A stretch of 64,000 bases of DNA, from NCBI RefSeq assembly GCF_022483985.1, contig NZ_JAKVME010000001.1, positions 248,001 through 312,000 of the forward strand. Direction: 5' to 3'. Under the pieces are notes generated by a model. That model did no database searches. It was not told the origin of the DNA and saw only the letters and a list, made by a program, of their open reading frames with translations. Of the stretch, positions 30,863 to 41,729 are shown piece after piece. The stretch's first letter is position 1; each line of letters starts with the position of its first letter. The DNA comes from Acetobacter sp. (GTDB taxonomy: Bacteria; Pseudomonadota; Alphaproteobacteria; Acetobacterales; Acetobacteraceae). The position numbers and the translations under genes are program-made.

Positions 30863-30972
30863 TTACACTTCCTTGGACGAGACAGGCGCTGGTGAGTCGC
30901 CATACTACATCGCGCGACTCGATGGGTGAATCGAAATTTATCCAACACTATAAACATATCGATAACAGCATG

Positions 30973-32349
30973 TCAGACGCGATCCCGGATGAAAGAGACC
31001 AGACGGTTTAAAATACCTGTCGGACGTTCTTCGCTGAACTCGATATCGCCAAACGGACGCTCCGCCGAAGCCGCCCAGGTCAGCAGACCGACGGTCGTGG
31101 AGAAGCTGGCTGTCGTGCAGGCATCAGGCAGGCCGATGACATTGTGCGGGCGGCCGAGCCGGACATGACGGTTCAGAATCCGGGCCGCGACAGACCCGAC
31201 GCCATCCAGCAGCGAGCCGCCGCCGGACAGGATGACGCGCCCGCCCGCAAGGTGTCCGAGCCCGGCATTGTCGAGACGATCCCGTACCAGTTCGAAGGTT
31301 TCCTCGATTCTGGGACGGATGATGTCACCCAGCATCGCACGGGGAATGGCCTCGAACGTCGGCATGTCGGCGTTCTGTCGTTCGATACGGATGGTGACGC
31401 CGTCATTGTCGGCTGAAAGATCCGCGTGACCGTGCATCGTCTTGAGACGCTCGGCATTGTCCGTGGATGTTCCCAGACCACGGGCGATATCGCGCGTGAC
31501 GTGCTCGCCGCCGATCCCGATCTGGGCTGTGTGCAGAAGTTGGCCCTCCGCGAAAACCGCAAGGGATGTGGTGCCACCGCCCATCTCGATCACGGTGGTA
31601 CCCACCATGCGCTGGTCCGCGTTCGTGACCGCCAGACCGGCGGCCAGAGGGGCGGAGACCAGAGCGTCGAGCTTCAGTTCCGCACGTCCCAGCAGCGCGT
31701 CCAGCGTCCGGAGCGCCGTGGAGGAGGCGTCGATTACATGCAGACGGGCGCGAAGCTGCTCGCACAGATGCCCGCGTGGGTCGGTCACGCCATCCGTTTC
31801 ATCGACCGCGAAATCCAGCGGCAGCGTGTGGATGACGGCGCGTCCTTCCGACTGCGCCTTCATCCGGCCTTCCGTCACGATCCTGCGGATATCGCCATCC
31901 GTGATTTCGCGCCCGCCGATCGGCCAGTGTACATTGAACAGGAGGCTTTCCGGGTGACCGCAGGACAGGTTGACCACAACCTTGTCCAGTGAGCGTTCGG
32001 CCTCACGCTCGGCATTGCCGACCACATGCCGGATGATGGCTTCCGCCGCTTTGAGATCGACAATCGCGCCGTTTTTGACGCCGTTGGAGCGCAGCCAGCC
32101 GTGGCCCAGAACCCGCAGTTTGCCGTTGGGTTCGCCCTTGCCGATCAGGCAGGTGATCTTGGTCGAGCCGATATCCAGAACGCCGACCAGCCCGCTGCGC
32201 CATGCCCGCTGTTCCGGCTTGCCTTCCGCGAGATTGAGCAGGCTGCCGGACGAGTCCTGCACGTCAGCATGATCCTGCCCTCGGGGGCGTGCCGCCTTAC
32301 CCAGACTGAGGGCTCTGGAGGCCTGTCCGGAAACGATCAGATCGTTCAT
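30973..32349 (-). CDS. ftsA: Cell division protein FtsA
   Basis: A 458-residue actin-like ATPase that anchors FtsZ to the membrane. It shows VGVLDIGSTKITCLIG near residue 50, IEMGGGTTSLAVF in the second phosphate-binding loop, VILSGGGSLLDG, and a C-terminal amphipathic helix (FGDIEFSEERPTGILNRLVSFIRDRV). The ATG overlaps the ftsQ stop by four bases. A leading stretch of about 45 residues before the fold is longer than in E. coli. Confidence 0.96.
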   Translation of the reverse strand: MNDLIVSGQASRALSLGKAARPRGQDHADVQDSSGSLLNLAEGKPEQRAWRSGLVGVLDIGSTKITCLIGKGEPNGKLRVLGHGWLRSNGVKNGAIVDLKAAEAIIRHVVGNAEREAERSLDKVVVNLSCGHPESLLFNVHWPIGGREITDGDIRRIVTEGRMKAQSEGRAVIHTLPLDFAVDETDGVTDPRGHLCEQLRARLHVIDASSTALRTLDALLGRAELKLDALVSAPLAAGLAVTNADQRMVGTTVIEMGGGTTSLAVFAEGQLLHTAQIGIGGEHVTRDIARGLGTSTDNAERLKTMHGHADLSADNDGVTIRIERQNADMPTFEAIPRAMLGDIIRPRIEETFELVRDRLDNAGLGHLAGGRVILSGGGSLLDGVGSVAARILNRHVRLGRPHNVIGLPDACTTASFSTTVGLLTWAASAERPFGDIEFSEERPTGILNRLVSFIRDRV

Positions 32350-33467
32350 GCTGGAAGCGCTCCCCCGCTGTTATGGGCATGTTCGTTGTCATCGTGGGAT
32401 GATGAAGGACGACTGTCACCCTCATCCGTGTGTTTCGGCTTTTTCGCAGGCGCGGTCTTGGCGGTCGGTGCCTCATCATGGGTGCTGGAGGGCTGCGGCT
32501 GCCCGTCAGGCTTCGCTGCTCCACCGGATTTTATCCCATTGGATTTCGCCCCATTGGATTTCGCCATGTGGTCCTGATCTTCCGGCGTGGCGGCATCGTC
32601 GGCAACCGGGGCAGGGGCCGGGCGTTCCCGAATGGTCAGACGATCGGGCAGGCGCAGGTCGATGATCTCGACCGGGCGATTCAGCAGGTCAAACCGTTTC
32701 TGAAGTTCTTCAAGGCGGGTCAGCGCCTGAGGCTCAGCCGCTTCCGGCAGATAGACCGAGGCTCCGTCTTTCAGCGTCAGGGTCCAGCGCCGCATGTTGA
32801 TCAGCGTGGCGGCTGTCATATGTGCTTTCACGTCAGGCGTTTTGGCCAGAGCGTCCAGAAGCTCCGCCGCCGCATGGTCCGCACCCTCTCCGACAACAAG
32901 AGGAAGCTGCATGAAAGCCTGAGCGTCCCTGCTGGTCATGCCCTTGTCGGGAACCGGATTGCCGTCCCGGTCGATGGGCACGAACTGGCCCTTGTGCTGC
33001 CAGATGGCGAAGGGAGGACGCTCCGTGAGATGCACCACGATCAGTCCGGAGAAACGCCGTCCCACCGTCGCATTCTCGACGAAGGGAAGATCGTTCAGCC
33101 GGTCGCGGGCGGTCTTGACGTCGAAGCCCAGCATCGGATCACCGACCGAAATGCCGAGCGCCTCATGGATGGCGTCCTGGCTGGTCAGGTTCGCCCCCTC
33201 AACACGGATTTCCGTCACCTTGAGGGGAATTGCCGCCTCGATCCTCGCCTTCAGAGGCGCCACAAGACCCTGTGTGCCGTGCATGGACAGAAACGCCCAT
33301 GTCCCCGCGCCAAGCACGCCGATCACGACGAAAAACTTCAGCTTTCCCTTGTGGCGGCGAAGGAACAGGGCGACCGCCGATGGACGGTCGGCCCGGTTCG
33401 TATGGCGGAAACGGTCACCGCTCCCTGCTTCGCGGCGTTCCGGGGAAGGCGGAGGCGGTCGTTTCAT
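32346..33467 (-). CDS. ftsQ: Cell division protein FtsQ
   Basis: A bitopic membrane protein of about 373 residues from the ATG at 33467, which overlaps the ddl stop as ATGA; an open extension upstream lies inside ddl and is rejected. It has a basic cytoplasmic N-terminus, one membrane segment (KFFVVIGVLGAGTWAFLSM), a POTRA domain (VTEIRVEGANLTSQDAI, LPFVENATVGRRF, VHLTERPPFAIW), an FtsQ beta domain and an unusual charged Pro/Ala/Lys/His-rich C-terminal tail of about 85 residues. It links early and late division proteins. Confidence 0.94.
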   Translation of the reverse strand: MKRPPPPSPERREAGSGDRFRHTNRADRPSAVALFLRRHKGKLKFFVVIGVLGAGTWAFLSMHGTQGLVAPLKARIEAAIPLKVTEIRVEGANLTSQDAIHEALGISVGDPMLGFDVKTARDRLNDLPFVENATVGRRFSGLIVVHLTERPPFAIWQHKGQFVPIDRDGNPVPDKGMTSRDAQAFMQLPLVVGEGADHAAAELLDALAKTPDVKAHMTAATLINMRRWTLTLKDGASVYLPEAAEPQALTRLEELQKRFDLLNRPVEIIDLRLPDRLTIRERPAPAPVADDAATPEDQDHMAKSNGAKSNGIKSGGAAKPDGQPQPSSTHDEAPTAKTAPAKKPKHTDEGDSRPSSSHDDNEHAHNSGGALPA

Positions 33468-34459
33468 CGGCGCGCGGCGTCCGCCCGACGGAGAGCGTCC
33501 TGCACCAGAAGGTCGCAGAGCGCCGCGTAGGAAATGCCGCAATAGGCCGCCTGTTCCGGCAGAAGCGATGTCGGGGTCATGCCGGGCTGGGTGTTGACTT
33601 CCAGCAGCACGATCTGCCCGCGTCCGTCGCCCGACGTATCGTCATAGCGAAAGTCCGAGCGGGATGCGCCGGAGCAGCCGAGCGCCTTGTGCGCCGCGAC
33701 CGCCAGTTCGCAGGCGCGGGCGAAATCGTCCGGATGAATTTCGGCGGGCAGAGTGTGACGGCTGCCACACGCGCCATATTTGGCGGCATAGTCATAGAAA
33801 TCATGACCGGACCCGGCATTGGGCGTGATGTCGGTCACGGTCAGGGCACGGGGACCGTCCGGACCATCATCAAGGACGCCGACCGTGATTTCGCGACCGG
33901 GAATATACTGCTCCACCAGCGCCACGGGGCCGTAATGCCATTCTTCCACAACCTGCGCCCGCTGATTGGTGTTGCGGACGATGGACACACCGACCGACGA
34001 ACCTTCATCGAGGGGTTTCACCACGTAAGGCAGCGGCAGCGGGTCTTTCTCGGTCAGCTCACTGACCGCGACCGCACGTCCTTCCGCCACCGGAAGCCCT
34101 GCCGTCATGAAAATCTGCCGGGACGCTTCCTTGTCCATAGCGTTGGCGGAAGCGCGGAGACCCGAGTGCGTATAAGGCAGGCCGAGCCATTCCAGCACGC
34201 CCTGAATGGCCCCATCTTCTCCGAAGCGGCCATGCAGCGCGTTGAACACGGCAACGGGTTTCTGTTCCGCCAGACCAGCGACAACAGCCGCCAGATCACG
34301 GGTAACGTCCAGTCCCTGTGCGTCGTAGCCCGCTTCTTTCAGCGCGGCGACAACCCCCTTGCCTGACGACAGACTGACTTCCCGTTCCGCCGAGGCGCCG
34401 CCCATCAGAACCGTGATCCGTCCCTTGCTCTGCTCCGGGCTCTGTTGTGGTGCGCTCAT
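33464..34459 (-). CDS. ddl: D-alanine--D-alanine ligase
   Basis: A 331-residue ATP-grasp enzyme making the D-Ala-D-Ala end of the peptidoglycan precursor. Motifs: VLMGGASAEREVSLSSG, ALHGRFGEDGAIQG, YVVKPLDEGSSVGVS, the metal-binding region LLEVNTQPGMTPTSL and ASRSDFRYD. Its start overlaps the murB stop (ATGA) and its end overlaps ftsQ. Confidence 0.97.
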   Translation of the reverse strand: MSAPQQSPEQSKGRITVLMGGASAEREVSLSSGKGVVAALKEAGYDAQGLDVTRDLAAVVAGLAEQKPVAVFNALHGRFGEDGAIQGVLEWLGLPYTHSGLRASANAMDKEASRQIFMTAGLPVAEGRAVAVSELTEKDPLPLPYVVKPLDEGSSVGVSIVRNTNQRAQVVEEWHYGPVALVEQYIPGREITVGVLDDGPDGPRALTVTDITPNAGSGHDFYDYAAKYGACGSRHTLPAEIHPDDFARACELAVAAHKALGCSGASRSDFRYDDTSGDGRGQIVLLEVNTQPGMTPTSLLPEQAAYCGISYAALCDLLVQDALRRADAARR

Positions 34460-35427
34460 GTGGCGTCTCCCTTCGTCTCAAAGGCTTTCAGCCCGATGCG
34501 CTTGATTTCCCACTGAAGGCTGACGCCGGATTTCTCCAGCACCCGCTTGCGGACTTCTTCACCCAGCGCTTCCAGATCCGCTGCCGTCGCATCGCCGGTG
34601 TTGAGCATGAAATTGCAGTGCTTCTCACTGATCTGCGCGCCGCCGATGGTCAGACCACGGCAACCCGCCCTGTCGACAAGCTGCCACGCCTTCTTGTCGC
34701 TGATATCCGGAGAGGGATTGCGGAACGTGGAGCCTCCGGTCCGCGCCCGCACCGGCTGCGAGCTTTCACGCGCCGCACGGATTTCCGCGATGCGGCCGGA
34801 GACGATGCTCTGCTCCGTCGGCTCTCCCCGCAGACGCGCCCGTACCACCACAGCGCCGTCCGGAAGGGCGGAACGGCGATATCCGAACCGCAGCGCGGAG
34901 GCTTCAAGATGCAGCAGGGTGCCATCGCGGGAGACGACTTCGGCCCAGTCCAGAACCGCCGCCATGTCGGATCCGTAGGCTCCGGCGTTCATACGGACCG
35001 CGCCCCCAATCGAGCCGGGGATGCCCGCCAGAAATTCAAGACCGCCGAGATTCTTGCTGGCGGAAGTTTCCGCAACGGTTGCGTCCAGCGCTGCACCACC
35101 CACGAGGAGACCGTTCCCATCCTGCTCGATGCCAGCGAACGCACCGCCGAGACGGATCACCAGCCCGGGGATGCCGCCGTCACGGATGATGACGTTGGAG
35201 CAGGCCCCCAGCGTCGTCACCGGGATTTCCGGCGAAAGACGCTGCATGGCCGTGACAAGATCATCGGTGTCAGCGGGCTGGAACAGACATTCCGCCGGAC
35301 CGCCGACACGGAACCAGCTTCGTGCGCCGAGGGGTTGATTGACGGACACACGCCCCCGCACATCGCCGAGCGAAGCGGCGATGGCGTCGCCAGCCGTCAG
35401 GAGCGAAGAGGCGGGAGTGTCGGTCAT
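34456..35427 (-). CDS. murB: UDP-N-acetylenolpyruvoylglucosamine reductase
   Basis: A 323-residue FAD enzyme reducing UDP-GlcNAc enolpyruvate to UDP-MurNAc. It shows the NTWRIGG-equivalent [59 protein letters not shown], and the catalytic Ser and Glu regions in GGSTFRNP and the C-terminal half ([20 protein letters not shown]). It overlaps murC and ddl at either end. Confidence 0.97.
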   Translation of the reverse strand: MTDTPASSLLTAGDAIAASLGDVRGRVSVNQPLGARSWFRVGGPAECLFQPADTDDLVTAMQRLSPEIPVTTLGACSNVIIRDGGIPGLVIRLGGAFAGIEQDGNGLLVGGAALDATVAETSASKNLGGLEFLAGIPGSIGGAVRMNAGAYGSDMAAVLDWAEVVSRDGTLLHLEASALRFGYRRSALPDGAVVVRARLRGEPTEQSIVSGRIAEIRAARESSQPVRARTGGSTFRNPSPDISDKKAWQLVDRAGCRGLTIGGAQISEKHCNFMLNTGDATAADLEALGEEVRKRVLEKSGVSLQWEIKRIGLKAFETKGDAT

Positions 35428-36851
35428 GCCGCGCCTTTCTGCTTGGCCTGAAGCGCGAGCAGTTCACCCGGCAGCGCATGCGCCCAGTTGGTGATGGTGC
35501 CCGCGCCGAGGCAGACGACGTAATCGCCTGGCTTGGCCATGGCGTTGATCATTTCCGCCAGATGCGCCGGGTCCGTCAGCGGCACGACCGAGCGGTGGCC
35601 ACGCTCACGCAGACCTTCCACCAGCCTGTCACGGTTGAAGCCTTCGATCGGCTCTTCGCCAGCGGCGTACACATCGGACACAATGACCATGTCAGCATCG
35701 TTCATGCAGGTGCAGAACTCGTTGAACAGCATCTGTAGACGGGAATAGCGGTGCGGCTGCATGACGGCGATGACCTGACGCGCGCCAGCCTGACGGGCGG
35801 CTTTCAGCACGGCGGCGATCTCGACAGGATGGTGGCCGTAATCGTCGATCACGGTGATGCCGTTGGCCTCGCCGCAACGGGTGAAACGACGCTTTACCCC
35901 ACGGAAAGAGGCCAGACCAGAGCGGATGGTGGCGTCGTCGATATCCATCTCTGTGGCGACGGCGATGGCGGCGAGCGCATTCTGCACATTGTGGTTGCCG
36001 AGCATCGGCAGACGGAATGGACCGGCCTTGCGGGTGCGGCGATGGGTCCGGTCGGTGATCTGCACCTCGAACGTCGCGCCGAGCTTGTCGGTGATGACCT
36101 TCTCGGCCCGTACATCAGCCTGTGGCGAGAAACCATAGGTGACGACGCGATGGTCGGAGAGGCGCGGGATCATCTGCTGCACGGCCGGATGGTCGATGCA
36201 GAGAACGGCGAAGCCATAGAACGGCACGTTGGAGACGAACTGGTCATAGCCCGCTTCCATCGCTTCCGCCGTGCCCCAGTGATCGAGATGCTCCGGGTCC
36301 ATGTTGGTGACGACGGAGATTACGGAAGGCAGGCGCAGGAAGGAACCGTCGCTCTCATCGGCTTCCACCACCATCCACTCGCCCTTACCCATGCGGGTGT
36401 TGGTGCCGTAGGCCTCGATGATGCCGCCATTGATGACGGTCGGATCGAGCTTGGAGGCTTCCAGAACGGCGGCGATCAGGCTGGTCGTGGTGGTTTTGCC
36501 ATGCGTGCCGCCCACGGCGATGGACCAGCGCAGGCGCATCAGTTCGGCCAGCATTTCGGCGCGGCGCACGACCGGGATCAGGCGCGAGCGGGCTGCGACC
36601 ACCTCCGGGTTGTCGCGCTTGACGGCCGTGGAAATCACCAGAACCTGAGCCTGTCCGAGATTGGCGGCGTCATGACCGACGGTGACGGGAATGCCCAGCC
36701 CGCGCAGACGCTGGACATTCGCGTTCTCGCTCATGTCCGAGCCCTGCACCTTGTAGCCGAGCAGGTGCAGCACCTCCGCGATACCTGACATGCCGATGCC
36801 GCCGATACCGACGAAATGAATGGTACCGATTGTCAGCGGCAGGGCTCTCAT
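35424..36851 (-). CDS. murC: UDP-N-acetylmuramate--L-alanine ligase
   Basis: A 475-residue Mur ligase adding L-Ala to UDP-MurNAc. It has the N-terminal Rossmann motif [17 protein letters not shown], the P-loop [10 protein letters not shown] (114-123), [10 protein letters not shown], and the C-terminal domain with [14 protein letters not shown] and MQPHRYSR. Its start overlaps the murG stop (ATGA). Confidence 0.97.
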   Translation of the reverse strand: MRALPLTIGTIHFVGIGGIGMSGIAEVLHLLGYKVQGSDMSENANVQRLRGLGIPVTVGHDAANLGQAQVLVISTAVKRDNPEVVAARSRLIPVVRRAEMLAELMRLRWSIAVGGTHGKTTTTSLIAAVLEASKLDPTVINGGIIEAYGTNTRMGKGEWMVVEADESDGSFLRLPSVISVVTNMDPEHLDHWGTAEAMEAGYDQFVSNVPFYGFAVLCIDHPAVQQMIPRLSDHRVVTYGFSPQADVRAEKVITDKLGATFEVQITDRTHRRTRKAGPFRLPMLGNHNVQNALAAIAVATEMDIDDATIRSGLASFRGVKRRFTRCGEANGITVIDDYGHHPVEIAAVLKAARQAGARQVIAVMQPHRYSRLQMLFNEFCTCMNDADMVIVSDVYAAGEEPIEGFNRDRLVEGLRERGHRSVVPLTDPAHLAEMINAMAKPGDYVVCLGAGTITNWAHALPGELLALQAKQKGAA

Positions 36852-38053
36852 GGCTTGGACTCCACGGTCTGTGTAGCGTTTCCGGAGGACGCAGGGGATG
36901 ATGGAAACGGGGAGGAATAGCGTCCCCCGGACCCGGGATGCAAGGTGGCCTCGACCAGATCAGCCAGACGTTCCGCCGCATCCGGACGACCCAGCTTTGC
37001 GGCGGCGCTGGCGGCGGCGGTGAGAATGCCCGTGTCGGTCAGCATCATGGTCAGCAGGGGCGCCAGAGCTTCCACGGTGAAGGTCGGCTGGCGGAAAAGC
37101 CAGGCTGCGCCGACCCCTTCAAGGGCCTGGGCGTTGGCGGTCTGTTCGTCACTCGCGGCGACCGGCAGCGGCACGAGAATGGAAGGACGGCCAGCCACCT
37201 CCAGTTCAGCCACAGATGACCCGCCAGCCCGTCCGATCACCAGATGCGCCTGCCGCATGAGTTCCGCCACATTCGGGAAGAATGGAGCCAGCGTGGCGGC
37301 GATGCCGAAGGATTCATAGGCGGTGCGAACACGCTCCAGATCCTCGGCGCGAACCTGCTGCGTGATCTGCAAGCGCTCACGGATGGCCAGCGGAAGCGCC
37401 GCCAGCGCACCGGGCACGATATCGGAGAAAACACGTGCGCCGAGTGAGCCGCCCCAGACCAGCAGGTGAATGAGATTGTCCGGCGGTGTGTAGCCCTCTC
37501 CCGCAAGCGCGGCGATGGCGGGACGCACGGGCATGCCGGTCAGCGCGACATGAGCGCTGGGAGGCAGCCCTTTGACGTCGCTGAAAGACGTGCCGATCCC
37601 GTTTGCGAACCGGGCGAGGAAGGCGTTGGCCTTGCCCAGAACGGCGTTGCCTTCATGCAGAATGATCTTCGGACGCGACGGGCTGGGCAGGAGACGTGCG
37701 CCGAGCAGGGGTGGCACGGAGGGGTAGCCGCCGAACCCGACGACAGCAGCGGGACGCAGCTTGGCCATGATGCGACGGGCTTCATTCGCGCCACGCAGGA
37801 GGGCGAGCCCTCCCTTGAACGCCCGGATCGGTCCACGTCCCGCGACACCCGCACCCGGCAGGATGAACTGTTCCGTCGTGGCGAAGACGCCGGAGGTGCG
37901 TTTGCCCGCTCTTGCATCCGTCATCAGGGCGACACAGTAGCCGCGCCCGACCAGCACATCGGCGAGCGCCTCGGCGGGGAAGAAGTGACCGCCAGTGCCG
38001 CCCGCTGCAATGACGATGGGGCCGATGGAGGAAATGTTCGCCTGCGTAGTCAT
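36848..38053 (-). CDS. murG: Undecaprenyldiphospho-muramoylpentapeptide GlcNAc transferase
   Basis: A 401-residue GT28 enzyme that converts lipid I to lipid II on the inner face of the membrane. It has the glycine loops [18 protein letters not shown] and [22 protein letters not shown], and the UDP-binding [33 protein letters not shown] segment. I chose ATG 38053 because it overlaps the ftsW stop as ATGA; an in-frame ATG at 38068 lies within ftsW. The C-terminus carries about 35 extra residues. Confidence 0.96.
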   Translation of the reverse strand: MTTQANISSIGPIVIAAGGTGGHFFPAEALADVLVGRGYCVALMTDARAGKRTSGVFATTEQFILPGAGVAGRGPIRAFKGGLALLRGANEARRIMAKLRPAAVVGFGGYPSVPPLLGARLLPSPSRPKIILHEGNAVLGKANAFLARFANGIGTSFSDVKGLPPSAHVALTGMPVRPAIAALAGEGYTPPDNLIHLLVWGGSLGARVFSDIVPGALAALPLAIRERLQITQQVRAEDLERVRTAYESFGIAATLAPFFPNVAELMRQAHLVIGRAGGSSVAELEVAGRPSILVPLPVAASDEQTANAQALEGVGAAWLFRQPTFTVEALAPLLTMMLTDTGILTAAASAAAKLGRPDAAERLADLVEATLHPGSGGRYSSPFPSSPASSGNATQTVESKP

Positions 38054-39219
38054 GTCGCTGTTTTCCATGTGCCCCGGGTGGGTTCCGTCAGTGAGCGGCT
38101 GAGCCTGCTTTGCCCGACACGTTGCCGTGTCAGCGCGAGCACCATGCCGATGGCCAGCGAGATGGAGAGGGCCGAGGAGCCGCCATAGGAAATGAACGGC
38201 AGCGTCATGCCCTTGGTCGGGATGAGATGCAGGGTGGAGGCCATGTTGACGAAGGCCTGCAACCCGAAGCCGGTGACAAGACCCGCCGTCGCCATGATCA
38301 GAAAGGGATCGTCCTCACGCAGCAGTTTGAGCAGCGCGCGGATGACGATGGTCGCAAACACGGCGATGATGAACAGGCAGATCAGCAGGCCGTATTCCTC
38401 GCCCGCCACGGCGAATACGAAGTCGGCATGGGCATCGGGCAGCAGATCCTTCACGCGGCCTTCACCCGGACCGCGTCCGAGTAGGCCGCCATTGCCGAAA
38501 GCCCGGAGAGCAGTGTCGATCTGATAGTGATCGCCCACATCCGGATGCAGAAACCGCTCCACGCGGGAATGCACATGGGGGAACAGGAAGAAAGCCGCGA
38601 TACCAGCCGCGATCATGATGCCGACACCGCCCGCGACCAGAATAAGGTTGAGCCCATCCACGAAAAGCTGGGCCAGAAACACGGTGGAAACAACGGTGAG
38701 CATGCCGATATCCGGCTGGGATTTCAGCAGGATCAGAATGACCGCGTAACAGGCGAGCGCCAGCAGCATCCCCGGAAAACGCCGGATTTCGTGCCGCTTC
38801 GCCAACAGCCATGCCGTCATCACGGCGAAGCATGGCTTGAGAAATTCTGACGGCTGCACGGACATCATCGGCAGGGCGATCCAGCGGCGCGCGCCCTTGA
38901 TCTCGATGCCGTGAACCAGTGTCATGACTGTTGCCGCAATGGCGATCGCACCGCCGATAAAGCCGAGCCGGATCACGCCCTTGCGGGAGAGCATCGACAC
39001 GGCGATGGTCACGCATCCGGCAAGCGTGAGGAAGAAGACCTGCTTGAAGATGAACATGTTGCGGGACGCGCCGATACGCACGGCCACGGCAGGGCTGGCG
39101 GCGAGCATCAGGATGTAGCCGAAGCCGATCAGAATCCCCACACAGGCCAGCGTCACATGATCGACGCTGCGCCACCAGCGCCCGAGCGCCGAGTTGTCAA
39201 TGCGGGAAAACCGGGCCAT
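38050..39219 (-). CDS. ftsW: Lipid II polymerase FtsW (SEDS family)
   Basis: A 389-residue protein with about ten membrane segments. SEDS hallmarks: GARRWI near the middle of the N-half, MSVQPSEFLKP, then the catalytic-loop region GRGPGEGRVKDLLPDAHADFVFAVAGEEYG, and the C-terminal GMTLPFISYGGSS. It polymerises glycan strands at the septum with FtsI. It sits between murD and murG. Confidence 0.97.
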   Translation of the reverse strand: MARFSRIDNSALGRWWRSVDHVTLACVGILIGFGYILMLAASPAVAVRIGASRNMFIFKQVFFLTLAGCVTIAVSMLSRKGVIRLGFIGGAIAIAATVMTLVHGIEIKGARRWIALPMMSVQPSEFLKPCFAVMTAWLLAKRHEIRRFPGMLLALACYAVILILLKSQPDIGMLTVVSTVFLAQLFVDGLNLILVAGGVGIMIAAGIAAFFLFPHVHSRVERFLHPDVGDHYQIDTALRAFGNGGLLGRGPGEGRVKDLLPDAHADFVFAVAGEEYGLLICLFIIAVFATIVIRALLKLLREDDPFLIMATAGLVTGFGLQAFVNMASTLHLIPTKGMTLPFISYGGSSALSISLAIGMVLALTRQRVGQSRLSRSLTEPTRGTWKTAT

Positions 39220-40625
39220 CAGGCGTGATCCTTCAGCGCGTGCACCAGTGCGGCGAAGCGGAGGCCGCGCGCCTCGAACCCCGGAAACTGGTCAAAGCTG
39301 GCGCAGGCCGGAGAGAGAAGCACGACCTCGGCGTTCTCTGCCGCAGCGGCCTGTCGGGCGGCTGGAACGGCGTGCTCCAGATCACCCACAATCTCGTAAG
39401 GCACTTTATGCGCGGCCAGCGTTTCCGCTAGTATCGGGGCATCCTTGCCGATCAGGAAGGCTCTGGCGATCCGGGAGAAATACGGGACGAGGTCGGAAAT
39501 GCCGCCTGCCTTGGCCACGCCGCCCGCAATCCAGACGATTTTGCTGTAGCAGCCGAGCGCACGGGCAGCAGCGTCGGCATTGGTCGCCTTGCTGTCATCG
39601 ACATAGGCCACACCGTCGATATCCGCGACATGTTTCTGACGATGCGCCAGCCCGGCGAAATCCCCGATCCCGCTGGCCAGACTGCTGGAAGCGACGCCGA
39701 GACGCAGCGCCATGGCGAGCGCCGCGCATGCGTTCTCCGCGTTGTGCGCGCCGGGCAATGTTGCGCCGGGGCGGGCGATGACCATGCCGTGGCTGACGAC
39801 AGCGCCTTCATGCAGATGAAAATCAGCGGTCTCGTCGTCCAGGCCTGAAATGGTCTCGACGGAGATGTCCCGCTCTTTCAGGCTGGCGGCGATGTCCCGG
39901 CACCACGTGTCCCCGTTGCCGATAACCACCAGATCGGAGCCGGTCATCCGGTCGAAGATATGTGTCTTGGCCGTGGCGTAGCCCGCCATGTCGCCGTGTC
40001 GGTCGAGATGATCCGGCGTGAGATTGAGCAGGCAGGCCGTGTCGAAATGCAGGGTCGCCAGCCGTTCGAGCATGTAGGACGACATTTCCAGCACATAGAC
40101 GCCATTGTCCGGCAGCAGAGGCAGGGACAGGGAAGCGGGACCGAGATTGCCGCCTTCCGCCACAGGCAGTCCGGCATGACGCAGCAGATGGGCCAGCAGG
40201 GCGGTGGTGGTGGACTTGCCGTTCGTGCCGGTGACGCCCGCGAACCGGGCCTTCGATCCGCTTTTGCGAACCGCCTGAAACAGCAGGTCGGCGTCTGAGA
40301 GGATCGGCACGCCAGCCGCCTTCGCCATGGCTGCGACCGGATGCACGGTTGGCAGGAGATGAGGAATGCCCGGCGACATGACCAGCGCGTCAAATCCGTC
40401 CAGACTGTCGAGCGGCGAGACGGTCAGTGTGCCGGAAGAGGTCTTCCATCCTGCAAGCGCTGCCCGTCCGGCCTCGCCATCATCCCACGCCTGCACGGTA
40501 GCACCCATGTTCGCCAGCGCCTTTGCGGCCGGCGTGCCGTTGCGGCCCAACCCGAGCACCGCAAAACGGTGGCCAGCGAACAGATCGGCAGGGAATGAGG
40601 TTTTGGCGGACAACGGAGCGGACAA
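39219..40625 (-). CDS. murD: UDP-N-acetylmuramoyl-L-alanine--D-glutamate ligase
   Basis: A 468-residue Mur ligase adding D-Glu. It has [16 protein letters not shown] near the N-terminus, SPGIPHLLP, the P-loop [25 protein letters not shown], and [15 protein letters not shown] with [10 protein letters not shown] in the C-terminal half. The stop overlaps the ftsW start (TGATG). Confidence 0.97.
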   Translation of the reverse strand: MSAPLSAKTSFPADLFAGHRFAVLGLGRNGTPAAKALANMGATVQAWDDGEAGRAALAGWKTSSGTLTVSPLDSLDGFDALVMSPGIPHLLPTVHPVAAMAKAAGVPILSDADLLFQAVRKSGSKARFAGVTGTNGKSTTTALLAHLLRHAGLPVAEGGNLGPASLSLPLLPDNGVYVLEMSSYMLERLATLHFDTACLLNLTPDHLDRHGDMAGYATAKTHIFDRMTGSDLVVIGNGDTWCRDIAASLKERDISVETISGLDDETADFHLHEGAVVSHGMVIARPGATLPGAHNAENACAALAMALRLGVASSSLASGIGDFAGLAHRQKHVADIDGVAYVDDSKATNADAAARALGCYSKIVWIAGGVAKAGGISDLVPYFSRIARAFLIGKDAPILAETLAAHKVPYEIVGDLEHAVPAARQAAAAENAEVVLLSPACASFDQFPGFEARGLRFAALVHALKDHA

Positions 40626-40637
40626 GGCGGGGTCTCC

Positions 40638-41729
40638 TCAGCGCAGCTTCAGCGTGGCGAGGCCGAACAGCCCCAGCACGACGGAGACGATCCAGAACCG
40701 GACGACGATCTTGGGTTCCTGCCAGCCCTTCTTTTCAAAGTGATGATGCAGCGGGGCCATCAGGAACACACGGCGCTTGGTGCGTTTGTACCAGAAGACC
40801 TGAATCACAACAGACAGCGTTTCGACCACAAACAGACCGCCGACGATGCACAGCACCAGTTCATGCTTGGTGGCCACGGCCACGGCTCCCAGCGCACCAC
40901 CGAGGGACAGCGAGCCGGTATCGCCCATGAACACGGAGGCAGGCGGCGCATTGAACCAGAGAAAGCCCAGTCCCGCGCCGACCAGCGCCGCGCAGAAGAT
41001 GGCGAGTTCGCCAGTTCCCGGAACCGCGTGAAGCTGGAGATAGTCGGCAAAGACATGGTTGCCGACCAGATAGGCGATCAGGGCGAACACAAGTGAGGCA
41101 ATCACCACAGGAACTGTCGCCAGCCCATCCAGTCCGTCCGTGAAGTTCACGGCGTTGCCGAAACCGGCGATCGTCACCATCGCGAATATTGGGAAAGCGA
41201 TGCCGAGCGGCAGCAGGAAATCCTTCACGAATGGAAAAGCGAGATGATTGGCCAGTTCAGGCGGCATCATATGCTGCATCCACCAGCCCGCGATCAGGGA
41301 GGTGGCGAACTCGCAGGTGAGGCGGGCTTTCTTCGACACGCCATCCGTATTGCGTCTGGACAGCTTGAGATAGTCATCCGCGAAACCGATCGCGCCGAAA
41401 GAGCCGGTGACGAACAGCACGGCCCAGACGAAGCCGTTCTGTAGGTCGGCCCAGAGCAGCGTCGAAACAAATAGCGCGATCAGGATCAGGATACCGCCCA
41501 TCGTCGGCGTTCCGGCTTTCTCCAGAATGTGGCGTTCCGGGCCGAGCGCGCGAATGGGTTGCCCTTCACGCTGGATACGCTTGAGTTCCCGGATCACCGG
41601 ATTGCCAAGCAGCAGGGCGATGGCGAGCGCAGTCAGGCAGGCTCCGCCAGCCCTGAAGGTGAGATAGCGGAACAGGTTGAGAAACGTCGTGTGACCGTGT
41701 GCGTGATGGGCGACCAGCAGATACAGCAT
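40638..41729 (-). CDS. mraY: Phospho-N-acetylmuramoyl-pentapeptide-transferase
   Basis: A 363-residue, ten-segment membrane enzyme that forms lipid I from UDP-MurNAc-pentapeptide and undecaprenyl phosphate. Conserved motifs: [29 protein letters not shown] (magnesium-binding DD), [29 protein letters not shown] and [13 protein letters not shown] near the C-terminus. It ends 12 bp before murD. Confidence 0.97.
   Translation of the reverse strand: MLYLLVAHHAHGHTTFLNLFRYLTFRAGGACLTALAIALLLGNPVIRELKRIQREGQPIRALGPERHILEKAGTPTMGGILILIALFVSTLLWADLQNGFVWAVLFVTGSFGAIGFADDYLKLSRRNTDGVSKKARLTCEFATSLIAGWWMQHMMPPELANHLAFPFVKDFLLPLGIAFPIFAMVTIAGFGNAVNFTDGLDGLATVPVVIASLVFALIAYLVGNHVFADYLQLHAVPGTGELAIFCAALVGAGLGFLWFNAPPASVFMGDTGSLSLGGALGAVAVATKHELVLCIVGGLFVVETLSVVIQVFWYKRTKRRVFLMAPLHHHFEKKGWQEPKIVVRFWIVSVVLGLFGLATLKLR

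Noticed and set aside
33468..33542. Longer N-terminus for FtsQ
   Set aside because: The extra 25 codons lie inside ddl; the ATG at 33467 forms the same ATGA overlap used at neighbouring junctions.
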